A stretch of 64,000 nt of DNA. Origin: Cryptomeria japonica (taxonomy: Eukaryota > Streptophyta > Pinopsida > Cupressales > Cupressaceae). The DNA is taken from contig NC_081406.1 in NCBI RefSeq assembly GCF_030272615.1, positions 169,847,861 to 169,911,860 on the forward strand. The letters run 5' to 3'. Position numbers and translations under genes: made by a program. This document shows, piece by piece, positions 1 to 12,810 of the stretch (position 1 is the first letter of the stretch; every line of letters starts with the position of its first letter). Below the pieces are notes generated by a model, which was not told where the DNA came from, searched no databases, and saw only the letters and a program-made list of their open reading frames with translations.

Positions 1-211
1 ATTTAAACTTTCTCTCCTTAATATATTTATCATTTCATTTAGCACGGTGATGTTTAATAATTTATGTATGCTAGACAACCATCTTTCTCAATTCATCTAG
101 GGAATTCAATTACATGATGCAAACTTTTTGTGCTTCTGACAGAGTCATATTCAATTGCAGAGCTATCCTAAGAGTTTTATGCTCAAACTCAATGGGCATC
201 ATGGTTTTTTT
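1..211 (-). pseudogene. Ty3/Gypsy element D: integrase C-terminal part
   Basis: Read on the minus strand from 211 downwards, the sequence encodes PIEFEHKTLRIALQLN followed by LSEAQ. This is the segment that follows the catalytic core in plant Ty3/Gypsy integrases without a chromodomain (Tat/Athila type). It continues in frame from the integrase that stops at 30113 on the far side of the nested insertion, once one copy of the 5-bp target site is removed. At least four in-frame stops (TAA, TAG, TAA, TGA) occur where Gln or Trp would be expected, so the frame is dead. The rest of D, including its 3' LTR, would lie to the left of the window. Confidence 0.8.
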
Positions 212-2620
212 TGTTAGACACAATGCACCACTGAGAGGGGGTGAATTAGTGGTTTGCAAACTTTTCTTCTTAACTATCCTATGTGAGCATACCGATTAAC
301 ACATCTGGTTGAATGTAGACTTACCGGTTAGAGAGGAGAATAAACATAAATTCATTCACACAAAGGGACATCACATAACACCAGGATGTACGAGGAAAAC
401 CCAAGATGGGAAAAACCTCGGTGAGCAATGTTGTTGGAGTCTACTGCTCCAATCCAGCCTCACAATGAAACTTTGTTACAATGTTTAGGGCACCAACCCA
501 AGGAGCTACAACTCCTGATTTAGGGCACCAACCCCTGATTCAGGCCACCAACCTAAGGAGCACCAACCCCTAACTTGTTTATGGGCTACAACCCAAAGGA
601 GCTACAACCCATGCACTGAGCTACAACTCAATGTTCACAAAGATAACTTCAAATACAAAATTAATACTACTATTACAAGTGAATCTTGTAACCATCTCAT
701 ATACCTTACTCTGTCGATGAGATACCTTCTCTGCTACACCAATACACTTCTCCTGCTGCTCTAATCTGCTACTTCACTGTCGATAAACTCTACCAGTACG
801 CCTCTCCTCTTCTTCTGCTCTATTGGATCTCCTCCTCACTTCCCTTCTCTTCACTAGTACTACACTGTACCGATCACTATCTACCTTCTCTGCAACTCTC
901 TTCACTTCTGCTATGCCGATATAACCACTACTAGTTCTGCACTACTATCGGTTGAACACTTCAACCTGGTCCTCTCTCACACTCAGTCTCTTTTTCAGAT
1001 ATTCGTCAAGTACTTGACTGATTAGTTCTCACATGCAGAAGTATCACTCCCTTCTTCTATGCAGTATCTCTACTCTCTCGTCCAGTGGCAACTATCTCTA
1101 TTTTTGGCTTGTATATTTATAGCCTGGTTTTCCCGCCAAAAACCAATTAAAAATCTAGGCGGTTAGGGTTTCCTCACATACCTTGAGGCAAAAAAAATCC
1201 AATCAGATCTTCCCTGATTTGATCTCTCTGACACCCAACTGTACACCTCTGCCATTATCGCACCTTCTTGACCACGCCTTCTATCTTTGGCAATTTGATT
1301 TTTACCTTGTCGGCTGATCTCTTGGTCAAGCAAGAGATTGGTCTTGTTGTTTCCTTCAACCGCCTCGATCTTCTCAATCACTCTTAGCTGTCTCTCAGTT
1401 GTCCTCTAGACCTTGAGCCACAAACCTCTGCAAAATCTCTGCAACACGTCCTATGATTTGTGGGATCTTCCATTAATGTCGACCAACTTTGCAACTACCC
1501 CATCGGTGTACATTCCTTCTTCATCTAAATGTAGATCCACCACCTTGACTCCAGGTGGCATCCATGTCAACCAACTACCAACTTGGCACTTCATGTTGGT
1601 CCAGATATAATCACCGACCAAACACTCTACCAATTTCTCTTCTCTGTCGGTTAACTAACCCTACTGGTATCTCACATTCTACTGGTTAACTCATCATATC
1701 TGCACTTTGGTGAACTGTCGGTGGCACACCTAAACTGGTCTCTAAACATGTCTATCCAAAGCATGCTCATTCCCACAAAGTGGGAAGACATCTGCATCTG
1801 CACCTTGTCCATATTACCGGTGGTCTTACATACCGGTAAGCACTCTTGATGACTTTATGTCATCAAACTTCACCAAACTCCATCTTCAACCGGGCCACAT
1901 TCCTCTGATTGCATCTGCTTAGCCTTGCCTTCTCCCTAATCAGCTCAGACCATATCTCAACCGGTTTGTCGAAATGACAAACGCATCACACTCTATTTGT
2001 TTCGGTAACTCAACTTGCCTTCTTTGTCAGTCCGGTGCATATTCCTATTCTCATGCACTTAGGGCATTCCCTCAATTCACCGATAGATCCATTGTTGGCA
2101 CATTCACTGTCAGTCACCTCTTCTCATAATGACTGCATCTTCATCTGGTGGGGATCCTGTTGTTCTGCAACTTCACAGCATACCTATGATCTATTAATTC
2201 TTCTCCTGCTGTGTTGATGTGATTTAGGTAACATTATGCCTCTTCATCACAAACAATAGCTCTAGCACCTTGGCCCTCCAGCTTGTACACCAGTTGTGAG
2301 CTTTGTCGCTTAGCAACTACTCACTTGGTTGATTTGACTTCTCCATGTCAACACATTACTTACCAGTTGACATCCTTTCCTTACTGGGGATACATTGTAC
2401 CGATACCAATCACCTTCCCAACTCATCCACACAAGTCAGGTACTAAATTGTGTACCAGTGACTCCCGGGGTACTCTTCCTTACCTTACCAATGTTTTGCA
2501 ACACAAGGCGATATCAAATATATATCAACCTGTACTCCTCCTTGACAGTGTTGCATATACACCTCTCATACCGGTAGTCATCCCATACTAGTTGACATCA
2601 ATGCAAACACAATGCCAACA
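212..2620 (-). repeat. Element A 3' LTR (intact copy)
   Basis: About 2.4 kb, matching 4967-6935 plus 29892-30112 along its length. Ends are TG...CA. It holds a short low-complexity stretch near 480-640 of repeated GGGCACCAACCC and GAGCTACAACCC units that is longer here than in the other LTR, so the two copies differ by tandem-repeat expansion. No ORF in it looks coding. Confidence 0.85.
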
Positions 2621-2635
2621 ATCTCCCCCTTTGGC
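2621..2635 (-). other. Element A polypurine tract
   Basis: The minus strand reads AAAGGGGGAGAT directly before the LTR start TGTTGG. This is the expected position and composition for the plus-strand primer of an LTR retrotransposon and sets the element on the minus strand. Confidence 0.8.
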
Positions 2636-4313
2636 ATTGATGTCAACTCATGTAGTATCTGACATACTACATAATCCTTCTCCCCCCTTGTATGATCCAA
2701 TGGATTCTCACACATATAGTATATGATATACTACAGAATCCTTCTCCCCCTTTGACAACAATGGAAAAGGGCACTATCAGGGTATCATTCCTCCTTGTAT
2801 ATGCCAGGTACTGACATAATTCTTTCTCCACCTTTGTCTTTACTAGATGTCTCTCCTTCTTGAGATGGAGGACTCAACCAATTGTTGTATTTTGTTACAT
2901 TTTTTCAAGTCGCAGCACTTGAGATGGAGGACTTAACCATCAACTGACACCGATTAAGCATGCAAGTCTGATACTATTTGATAGAGCACTCAATTTGCAC
3001 AAAGACTGATACCAATTATTGACGTGTCAATGAATACTACTCACCTATTGGTCAACCTGCAACACCTCCCATTTGATCCCAAATTTTTTTGGAACCAAAT
3101 GTGATTGTAGTATGAATACAACCAACCAGAAGATAAGTAGATACCCATAACCATGAAATTCTCCTGGGTATCCCTACTGCAATTTCCATCATCTGCAGTT
3201 TGGGTAGTCAGTGTCCTTACACTCACAAGTTCAAGCATGTCGGATTAGCATCATAAGAACTTGAACTCCCCCTGAGTTATACATCTCAGGTCCTCAACTC
3301 TGATCGGGTCTAATACTAGGACTCCAATATCCTCCATATACCAGTTGAGATGTATCTATGTGATCATCTGATGATCTTTCAATTCCATTATATCCACCAC
3401 AACCTATGACATGATTCTGAATCCACACAATGTCATACAAATGACTTCACCATGCCATAAATTAAACTGGTTAGCCCAAAAATATACATTCCTGCATGAT
3501 CAACCACGGAGCCAACATATGTCATTCAGGTCTTCATCAACACCACCTGAGACATAACTTCACATTCCATTCTATCGAGGCTAATGCAATGATTTCCATC
3601 CTCATTGTCTTACATAACCTTTAATCACCTGTTTAGCATTCATGATAGTAACATCTTGCACATATTGGTTCCCTGTATCGGTCCCTTATTTCTACCAGGA
3701 TGCTTTCCTCTTTACCTTTATCTCCCGGTTCCAATTACCTCTGCTACCATTCATTTCACCTATAGCAGTAAGCCATTTTCCATGTGTAGTCAAGGCAGTA
3801 ACTACACACACACTGCCATCACATTTTCTTCCTCTTACCAGTAGCAGCTTGTTCATCTTCTTGTCCACTTTCAACTAAGGGATGAATGATCTGGTCAATA
3901 TGTAACTCCCCCTAAGTCCTGCAACTCCTTTAAACCATAGGAGACATCACCTGTGCATTGAGTGCATAGTACTGGTCAATGGTCCTATTTTCCTGCTTCT
4001 TCCTCCATGTCTACTTTGTCTCACTTTTCTTCCCCTTTTCAGTCTAGGGAGCAGGTTTCATCTTCTCCTATTGATTGATCCTTATACTTCCAAATTCAGC
4101 ACCAAGACAAGAAGTAGTGTTATAGTAGCACATAGTATCCATGCTAATCTCATGATTTGGGAACCTTCTATTGTACCAGTTTTCTCTTCATCTTCTTGTC
4201 ATGTCATTATAGCCATTTGTCAGTCTCCTTGGATACCTTGCTTGAGAAAGAACACCACTCATCTTGTTCCATGTAGGTCTATGGTACTCATATCCCCTAT
4301 AACTGCTTTTATA
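2636..4313 (-). other. Element A internal region without recognisable pol
   Basis: This is where integrase and RT of an autonomous Copia element would lie on the minus strand. I see no integrase, YVDD-type RT or RNase H motif in any frame, only short ORFs. Cytosine- and thymine-rich plus-strand stretches dominate. The region is best described as non-coding filler between gag and the polypurine tract. Confidence 0.6.
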
Positions 4314-4893
4314 CTATGCATGATTGATTTTCCAGTTGCCATTGGACTGCAAGTTCTTTCTCCTGCAATCATAACTTCTATGGTCGGGTCTATTGCAGTT
4401 ATAACATACAACATTTGCAATACCGAGAGAGGGAGTATGCATGCTTCTACCCCTAGATGCATTATGCTCATATGCGTGAAATCTATAGCCATCTAATTTA
4501 TTATACTTAAGAAATACACTTTGTCTATTCCTAGACTTCATTTAACACTCTTCTACCCTATGGCCATAATCTTTACATCCAAAACAATAACCGAGAGTAT
4601 GCATGCTTCTTCAGTCTAACCCATAGAATCTTTGTTGTCTTGCATCTATCCACCAATGAAGAGACATCACTGGTGAGCCCACTGAATAAAGCCATCATGA
4701 CTTCTTCATTACATATACATCTTCTTTCTTCTCTAGTGCTAGTGAGGGGACATACATTCCTAGGGAGACCATTAATAACTGCCATCCAGACATCATAACC
4801 TAGGGAGGACAGGTAGACTTCCATTCTACAACTCCAAAAAACATAGTTTGAACCATCAAACATTGGAGCAGGGATAGACACTAAACAAACCAT
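4314..4893 (-). pseudogene. Element A gag (Copia type) with CCHC zinc knuckle
   Basis: The minus-strand ORF starting at ATG 4893 begins with a Copia-gag pattern: FDGSNYVFWSCRMEVYL, then a later NEEVMMALFSGLTSDVSS helical segment, matching plant Copia gag (UBN2-like). A second frame (4541-4314) carries CYNCNRPDHRSYDC, a canonical C-X2-C-X4-H-X4-C knuckle. The two pieces lie in different frames separated by a stop-rich stretch around 4540-4575, so the gene is frameshifted. The start is supported by the 5' leader, which runs about 60 bases from the primer site to the ATG. In life it would package RNA into virus-like particles in the cytoplasm. No pol follows. Confidence 0.78.
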
Positions 4894-4950
4894 TGTGTCC
4901 TTAAGCCAGAATCTACCCGAGCTGGAGAAAGCTCATCTAATTGGGAACCT

Positions 4951-4966
4951 AGGATTTAATACCAAT
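4951..4966 (-). other. Element A primer-binding site (tRNA-Met type, decayed)
   Basis: The minus strand reads TTGGTATTAAATCC immediately inside the 5' LTR. It resembles the common TGGTATCAGAGCC site complementary to initiator tRNA-Met, with several substitutions. Confidence 0.7.
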
Positions 4967-6935
4967 TGTTAGACACAATGCACTACTAAGAGGGGGGTGA
5001 ATCAGTGGCTCTCAAACTTTTCTTCTTAACTATCCCATGTGAGCATAATGATTAACACATCTGGTTGAATGCAGACTTACCAATTAGAGAGGAGACTAAA
5101 CACAAATGTATCCACATAAAGGGACATCACATAACACCAGGATATACAAGGAAAACCCAAGATGGTAAAAACCACAGTGAGCAATGTTGTTGGAGTCTAC
5201 TGCTCCAATCCAGCCTCACAGTGAAACTCTGTTACAATGTTTAGGGCACCAACCCAAGGAGCTACAACCGCTCACTTGTTTATCAAATACAACCCAAAGG
5301 AGCTACAACCCCTGCACCGAGCTACAATTCAATGTTCACAAAGATAACTTCAAATACAAAATTAATACTATTGTTACAAGTGAATCTTGTAACCATCTAA
5401 TATACCTTACTCTATCAATGAGATACATTCTCTGCTACACCTGTACACTTCTCCTACTACTCTAATCTTTTGCTTCACTGTTGGTAAACTCTATCGGTAC
5501 GCCTCTCCTCTTCTTCTGCTCTACTAGATCTCCTCCTCACTGCTCTTCTCTTCACTAGTACTACACTCTGTCGGTCCACTGTTTGCTTTCTTGTAGCTCT
5601 CTTCACTTCTGCTTTGTCGGTATAACCATTATTGATTTTACACTGCTACCGGTTGAACACTTCAATCTGGTTCTCTCTCACACTCACTCTTTTTTCAGAT
5701 ATTCATCAAGTACTTTATTGATTTGTTCTCACATGCAGAAGTAACACTCTCTTCTTCTATGTAGCAGGTCTACTCTCTCATCCAGCAGCAACCATCTATG
5801 TTTTTTGCTTGCATATTTATAGATTGGCTTTCCCGCCAAAAACCAAAATCTAGGCAGTTAGGGTTTTCTCACATACCTCAAGGCAAACCAAATCCAATCA
5901 GATCTTCCCCAATCCGATCTCTCTGACAGCCAACTGTACACCTTCACCATTATCGCACCTTCTTGACCACGACTTCTATCTTTCGCAATCTGCTTTTTAC
6001 CTTGTCGGCTGATCTCTTAGTCAAGCACGAGATTGGTCTTGTTGTTTCCTTCAACCGCCTCAATCTTCTCAATCACTCTTAGTTGTCTCTCAATTGTCCT
6101 CCAAACCTCAAGCCACAAACCTCTGCGACAGCTCCGCAACACGTCCCATGATTTGTGGGATCTTCCATTAATTTTGACCAACTCTACAACTACCCTGTCG
6201 GTATCTCACATTCTACCAGTTAACTCATCATGACTAAACTTTGTTGAACTGTCAGTGGGACACCTAAATCGGTCTCCAGACATGTCTATCCAAAGCATAC
6301 TCATTCCCACAAGGTGGGAAGACATCTGCATTTGCACCTTGTCCATATTACCGGTGGTCTTACATACCAGTAAGCACTCTTGATGACATTGTGTCATTAA
6401 CCTTCACCAGACTCCATCTTAAGTCGGGCCACATTCCTCTGACTGCATCTGCTTAACCTTGCCTTCTCCTTGATCAGCTCAGACCATATCTCAAATAGTT
6501 TATTGAAATGACAAATGCATCACACTCCATCTGTTTCAGCAACTTAACTTACCTTCATTGTCAGTTCGGTGCATATTCTTGTTCTCATGCACTTAGGGCA
6601 TTCCCTCAATTAACCGGTAGATCTAGTCTTGGCACATTCACTATCAGTCACCTCTCATAATGACTGCATCTTCATCCAGTGGGAGTCCTGTTGTTCTGCA
6701 ACTTCATAGCATACCTATGATCTATTCATTCTTCTCCTGTTGTGTTGATGTGATTTAGGTAACATTTTGCCTCTTCATCACAAACAACAGCTCTAGCACC
6801 TTGGCCCTCCATCTTGTACATTGGTCATGAGCTTTGTCATTTAGAAGCTACTCAGTTGGTTGATCTGACTTCTCCATTTCAACACATCACTTACCAGTTG
6901 ACATCCTTTCCTTACCGGTGATACACTCTACCAGT
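4967..6935 (-). repeat. Element A 5' LTR, first part (split by element B)
   Basis: Matches 212-about 2404 of the left LTR, then stops at CCAGT where element B begins with TGAAGAGGGG. The remainder of the same LTR resumes at 29892, aligning to about 2400-2620 of the left LTR. Confidence 0.86.
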
Positions 6936-7362
6936 TGAAGAGGGGAAAATGTAGCAAGGTGAGATCAGATGGTTAGTATGCAAACAAAGCATTCAAACAC
7001 ATCAAAAACATGAAACATCAAAAAACCATTTGAAAACATAAACAAATTGTTTATACCTTGCAAGCGTATACCTTCTCCTTCAGATTGAGCTATTGGTGAA
7101 ACCAAGGATGCGCCCCCCCTTAGCTTGTTTGGATTAGCTCCTTGATTGTGATGTGGAATTCTCTCCAAGTGTTCAATAAGATAGATTGGATTTGATAGGA
7201 TTATTGGATGGATTTGAATTGAAATATTGAAGAAAGAAGAGAGAGAGGAGAAAAGAGCAGCATGACAATGCATGAGAAGTCAATTATTTGTAAGGAGAAT
7301 AGGCTCCAATTTATAGATTGGAGAAGGCCAATGGAGGGCCAAGATTGATTTGATCATGAAGG
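6936..7362 (-). repeat. Element B 3' LTR, first part (split by element C)
   Basis: Corresponds to 27238-about 27672. It breaks after GAAGG at 7358-7362, the left target duplication of element C. The LTR continues at 20242. Confidence 0.87.
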
Positions 7363-10300
7363 TGTTGGGACTTATTAAAATTGAGTCAAGATTTGAGGCC
7401 CAATTCAAAATTTTGCCTTGCATTTCCAAATAAGTCAGTTTGAATGGCCTAGTTGGAGAGAGGGAAAGTGGAGCCAATTGGTTTTCAGATGGTAAGGATC
7501 GGGATTCATGTCCTACACCTTTCATTTTGCCTATTCAGTGATGTGCAACTTTCAGAATTCAGTTTGGATAAGTTTATGAAGTACCCATTTTGAGGGGTGA
7601 GCTGAAAGTGCATTTTAGGCACAAATGCAGATTTTATTGAGTAGCCTACTTTGAGCAAGTATATCTTTTGCCTTGTTGATTTTCTTAGATAATTTCAAAA
7701 TGGATTCAATTCTATGCATAAATTTGAGTCAGCTTGTAAAATTTCAATTCCTAACGAGTCCATTTGCTCAGTTTTCTAAGTCAAATCCATTTGCAGTTTG
7801 TGTGGTTTGACTAGTCCCTGTTTCGACAGCTAGTCGAAGCCTTGTTTCGCATAAGTGTAAAAGTTGCCTCAATAAGCATCACATAATAATGTTTTTTCTA
7901 GGTTAATGCTGATATAAATGATGAGCTATGTTTCCAGTTTCAGGCTCCTACCAATCCGTTTAGTCGGTTTTGAAAAAGGTTCATTTAGCCATCATTTTCA
8001 GTCTTCTGCACCTTCAGTGTTGTATCAGTTAATGTAGCCATTTTTTTGAGCGCGCCATTTGTATCCTGTCAGACTTGTGATCGAACTAAGATTTCCAAGT
8101 TTTAATATGTACTTCAAGGTACCTATGTTTCAAATTTGAGGGCCTACGGAGGTCGTTTGATATTTTTGAGAAAGGCATCATGTGTTGCAAGAATATTGAC
8201 TTCGTCAGGTCCGCAGTGTCGACAAAGCCAGTATGTCATTTTTGCCGATTAATATCTCTTCACTCGAGACTCATCTTGAGAAACCGTTTGGTACAATTCA
8301 TCCTTGTATACCAGAGTACACGCCTGTCAGATGGCAAGGTCCAGAAAGGTGTTTTGACCACTTTGAAAATTACGTCTTCGCGATTAAATGCGAAAATGTG
8401 ACGTAAGTGCATGAAAGTTGTAAAATGCAGTCTGATGATCCAAAAATGATGTCGATCATTTCCAAAGGTATTTGTAAGGTTCCTGAAGCATTTCAGAGGT
8501 CAATTGTGTGAAAACAAAAAAAAATTTAGACGGACCCACTTTGGGGCCTGACCTGGCTCGACTGCAATTCGCCAGTGGGATGGTGAGAGGTGACTTCAGT
8601 TTACTTGTTGTTAATGGATTGATGAGTGTGTGTCTTGCATTCTAGTTTCAAACCTCAATAATTCAGAAAGAATGTAAAGTTTACCAATATATATTATCAA
8701 GTGAAAAGTGATGAAGTATCAGGTTCGAAATGCCATTTGAATCAAATAGAAAAGTTATTGCAATGTATCTGTTAGATCCAACCACTCAAAACCAATGGTC
8801 TAAGATGGGCCCAAAGGGGTACATTTTGCAAACATTGACTACTCAAATTCAAGTGATGGTGTGGTGTTTCCAAATTCTTCAATTATAGACATGAAATATA
8901 AGCACATTATGCATAATCTTCTGGCTGTTGGGTATGCTGGTAGTTATTCATATGCAATTGCAGAGGCACACACATTTTCATTGAGAAATATTAACCAGAG
9001 GTGAGGGGCATTGAAAGCACAAGAGAATGCAGACTTTGGCGAATTAAATGCCAATCAAACAAAGAGACCTCCCTCCACGTGATGGGTGAGTCTACAGAAA
9101 CCTCCAACAAATACCAGCACTCCCCCTCCTCTGCGTACAACATGGAAATGACAGAAATTGACAGACCTGAAGCAGTAAAGTTCTCCCTCTTGCGTGGCTT
9201 AATCAGAGTTCTCAAACTTCAAGGAAATTACCCTCTGCAACTGGTGAGGAAGTTTGCAGAAAACAAATGAAGCAAATGAGAGGGGCAGCGTTGAAGGAAG
9301 TATTAAAGAGTTAAAACTTTAAATACAAATGGAAATTTCTGCAGTCTCCCCTCCCTCACGTGGTGTTTGGTGGAAGATTGTTTTTTTAAGGTTTTAATAG
9401 ATGCATTTTTTAGCACCTTCCCTCATGTGCCCCCATACCCCCTGCGTGGTGTGTGAACTAGCACTCTTAAAATTTCAAAAGAGAAACACAGCAATTAAAA
9501 CTCTCCCACGTGGTAACTGGTGAAAGGGGGAATTTTGAAATAGTAAAATGCAATGTAGCAGGTGTATGCCCAAGCTCCACCACTCTCCCAACATCCTCCA
9601 TGTGCGTGGCATGGTAAATGTTTTTTTTTTTTTAATTTCAAGCAAAGGAATTCTCCCTACTCTACGTGGAATGCAACGCAGGAAGGCATAAGTGTTTAAA
9701 TCAAACTCTATTCATTTTGTTGTATTCCCTGTTACGTGGTATGTTGACAAGGGTAGCAGCTACAAATCAGATCCCCCTCTGCGTGCCAGACAAGGATGCA
9801 AGTGCTACTGGTAAATGGCAGCAATGAAACATTTACCAAATGCAATTGGTAGGTCTCCAATATCCTCCCCGTGTGAAAAAATGAAGAAGAAGGCCATTGA
9901 ATTTCGATCAAATGCAGAAAAACTCGCCATTAAAGCTCAAGAAAGCTTTCAAATGCACAGTGCAAGGCAAAACACAATATCCCACATTGACTAGGAAATG
10001 GTCTATTTTGGTGTTTATAACAAAGAACACACACATCTAATATGTCAAAGCCATCTGGGCTTTTGACGGATGGTGCCTATGGGCGCCCAAGGTGAGCCCA
10101 CGCGCTGACATGGATCCCGAGGCTACTGAGCGGCGACCAAGTGGACCCCACGTAGGCACACTTCCTGAGGCAAATAGGTGAATTTTGCAGAGAAGGGTCA
10201 ACTTAACCAGTGACCAGGTTGCAGAGGATCCGACGAAGCACGTGATTTCACGGGCCGAAGATGCACGTGAGTTACACCCTATGAAATGGCGAAAAGAGGT

Positions 10301-11919
10301 AAAGATCATGCATGTTTCGGGAGATCGGACAATCCACGCTGCTTCGCGAAGGAAAGTTGCTCGCCGGTTAAGGTCCGCAAAACAGCAAAACGTGAAATGG
10401 TGAAAATACAAGGTTAAAGAGTGAGCAAGTTTGGAGCAGATCGATGGCCTACGCGGTTTCGTGAGGCGAAGATGCACGAAACATACCGTCTGCGAAATGG
10501 TGAAAGCCAGGTGGCACACGGGTGGCAGGTCCAGTCAGTGGTCCAGCAGACGGGCCCTGGTGAGGTGACACGCAGAGGTGGTGCCTAGGTGGACGACAAG
10601 CAAGCGGACATGTGGTGGAGTGACGAGGTGTCATCCCAGGTGGAACCCAGTAGACCCTGCGAACCAATCAGGTCCCGCCACGTGGCAAAGCGTCAAGGCC
10701 AAATGGGAGCAAAAATCAAATTTAAAATTAGTTAAAGATATAGTTTCAATTATATTGAATAATTCAAAATTTTAAATGATGTGCACGCATGAGGAATTAA
10801 TTCGCTCAGGGCTCCATTTTTGCTCAAAATATGAAGTGTTATATATCGCCAAAAAGCTCTCAAAATGAGGAATCCGATCAGGTAGTTAATTTTGACAAAT
10901 GTGGGATATTTTGGGAGCAGTTTTGAGGGGAATGAATTTCAAGTAGAGAGGAGACACTTGGCAATTTCAGTTGCAGATTTGATTTTCTTCCCTCTCCTTA
11001 TTCCCAATTCTTCTCATTTGTAAGGATTCCAATTTTTGAGAGATTTTCTCCAAGGGAGAAATCCGAAATTGCAAGTTCCAATGATGACATCTTTTTATTT
11101 GTGCAAATGACAGTGTGTTCTTCTATGATTTTAGTGTTGTCTTTACTGTAGGTTTTGTTTCAGTTTGTAGGTTCACACATATGCAAGGCATGTGTGAGTT
11201 TCCATGAAATTGTCTCCAAAATGTACTCAGATTTATATAATTTCATATTATCAAAGATAATTTGAGTTGTCTCCTTTAGATTCCTCTAAGAGTGTAATGT
11301 TTGTCTTTTGGGTATTCTTCAAGGGGATTTAAATCCTAAAACCTAGCATTAATAATTTTGAATGCATATTGGATATATATATATATATATATAAAGTATG
11401 GTTTTGTGATAGAGCAGAGGATTGTATTAATGTAAGGCATTGATACATGAAAACTTAATGTTGAAAAGAACTTGCATCTGAGATTTCTCTTCCAGTTTTA
11501 TGCATGAATCTGTGGCCTGGATAAGGCACTGGTCTTTTGTAGCATTGAAGGGTTGTCAGAACATCATTCAAAAATCCAAAATCAGAATATCTTTTTATAT
11601 TTTATGTTATGTGGAAGTGTCCCTCCATCTCATGATTTAAAAATGTTGAGTTTCAAGTGTGGATCTAGCCCATCTGCAGTAACCTCCTAGTTTTTTAACC
11701 TTTTGAGATCCATCTACTTTTAATTGATGCAGTCTTGTGTGTAATAGGTCTGACTAAATGCATCAAAGGTATACCCGCCTAGGTTTTGCAGAGCCTGAAG
11801 AGTAGAAGGATTCATATCCTTGTCATGTTGTCCAAGCCCTAATGTTCTTCACAGATTGAATTGGCTACTTCATAGATCAATTGCAGGTGTTCTTGGGTTA
11901 TCACTTTTGGTGAACAACA
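7363..11919 (+). repeat. Element C 5' LTR
   Basis: 4557 bp, starting TGTTGGGACT and ending GGTGAACAACA. It shows near-line-by-line identity to 15747-20241 apart from small indels; one is the AT microsatellite at about 11370-11393, absent from the other copy. The interior from about 9060 to 10700 is GC-richer than the surroundings and holds six perfect CACGTG palindromes (9076, 9357, 9507, 10239, 10264, 10679). No convincing ORF; the minus-strand 160-codon frame at 10037-10519 is not conserved as a protein between the two copies. Confidence 0.9.
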
Positions 11920-11941
11920 AAAATGGTGACTCTGCTGGGGA
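11920..11941 (+). other. Element C primer-binding site
   Basis: TGGTGACTCTGCTGGGGA starts five bases after the LTR end (11924). It resembles the TGGCGACTC...GGGGA sites known from Tat/Ogre-type plant Gypsy elements; tRNA-Arg is the usual assignment from memory, which I cannot verify here. Confidence 0.65.
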
Positions 11942-12810
11942 AACTGAATAGAAATTGCCTAATTTCATCCAATTAGTCAGTCCATTGTGTATGCACAGAG
12001 TGTAAATTGATTTTATGGTGAAGAGAATAGTTCTTGTTCTGGATCTGTAACATGATATGTTTTACATGTCATATATTGTATGGAGTAACAATAAAAGTTA
12101 TATTGCTTAGTTGTGAGCAAGTCCTTGCAACTGTATGCAAATTTTTTCCCAATTCCTTATTGGGTGGCGACTCTAGTCTCTGTACCGGTGCTTGAAGGAA
12201 GTTTGTATTCGAAGACTTTCACAAGATTAGTAGATAATATTAAGAATCATATTAAGGTGCAGATGGTTTAATTAGCAGATTCACAGATAAGTGCTTTCAT
12301 CATAAAAGCTTGAGAAGAAAAGTGCAGTAATAGCCTGGAAGAGTGAATTGGTTGCAGCGAGATTGAAGGAGACAGTAAAGAATTTAAATGTGTGTTGAAT
12401 GGTGTTCTGTTGTTCAAAATATCCTCTGTGCAAGAGGTGGCGACTCTGTGATAAAAGACCGTGTTGAAAGTGAAGTAAATCTCTAGATCTACAAGTCTTA
12501 CAACTGCAAATCTCCAGGTATTTTCAGAGGTTTTAAAATGCAAGACATCTCTTCTAAAAGTTTGAATGTGTAATGTTGTTTTCCCATTTAGTGAACAGCA
12601 CTAGTCTAGAGGGAAAGAGAGGATTTCAAATTAGTTTGCATATCTATTCTGCTGAAATATCGAGAGTATATGTTCTTCTGTTATAGTATGCAAATTTGGA
12701 AAAGCTTTGTGTTAAGAAATGTTATGAATAGTTTCAGTATGATGATATGTGCTTGAAGAGTTTCAGTTTTTTATACAAGATTGTATAATAATTTGTGGAA
12801 GTAAGAAGAA
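11942..12810 (+). other. Element C 5' leader
   Basis: About 870 bases without a sense ORF. It contains two further copies of the primer-site core, GGTGGCGACTCT, near 12163 and 12435. AT-rich otherwise. Confidence 0.5.

Noticed and set aside
10037-10519. 160-codon minus-strand ORF inside element C's LTR
   Set aside because: The matching region in the other LTR (18390-18842) encodes a frame with a different end, and the C element reads on the plus strand; it looks like an antisense shadow of GC-richer LTR sequence.
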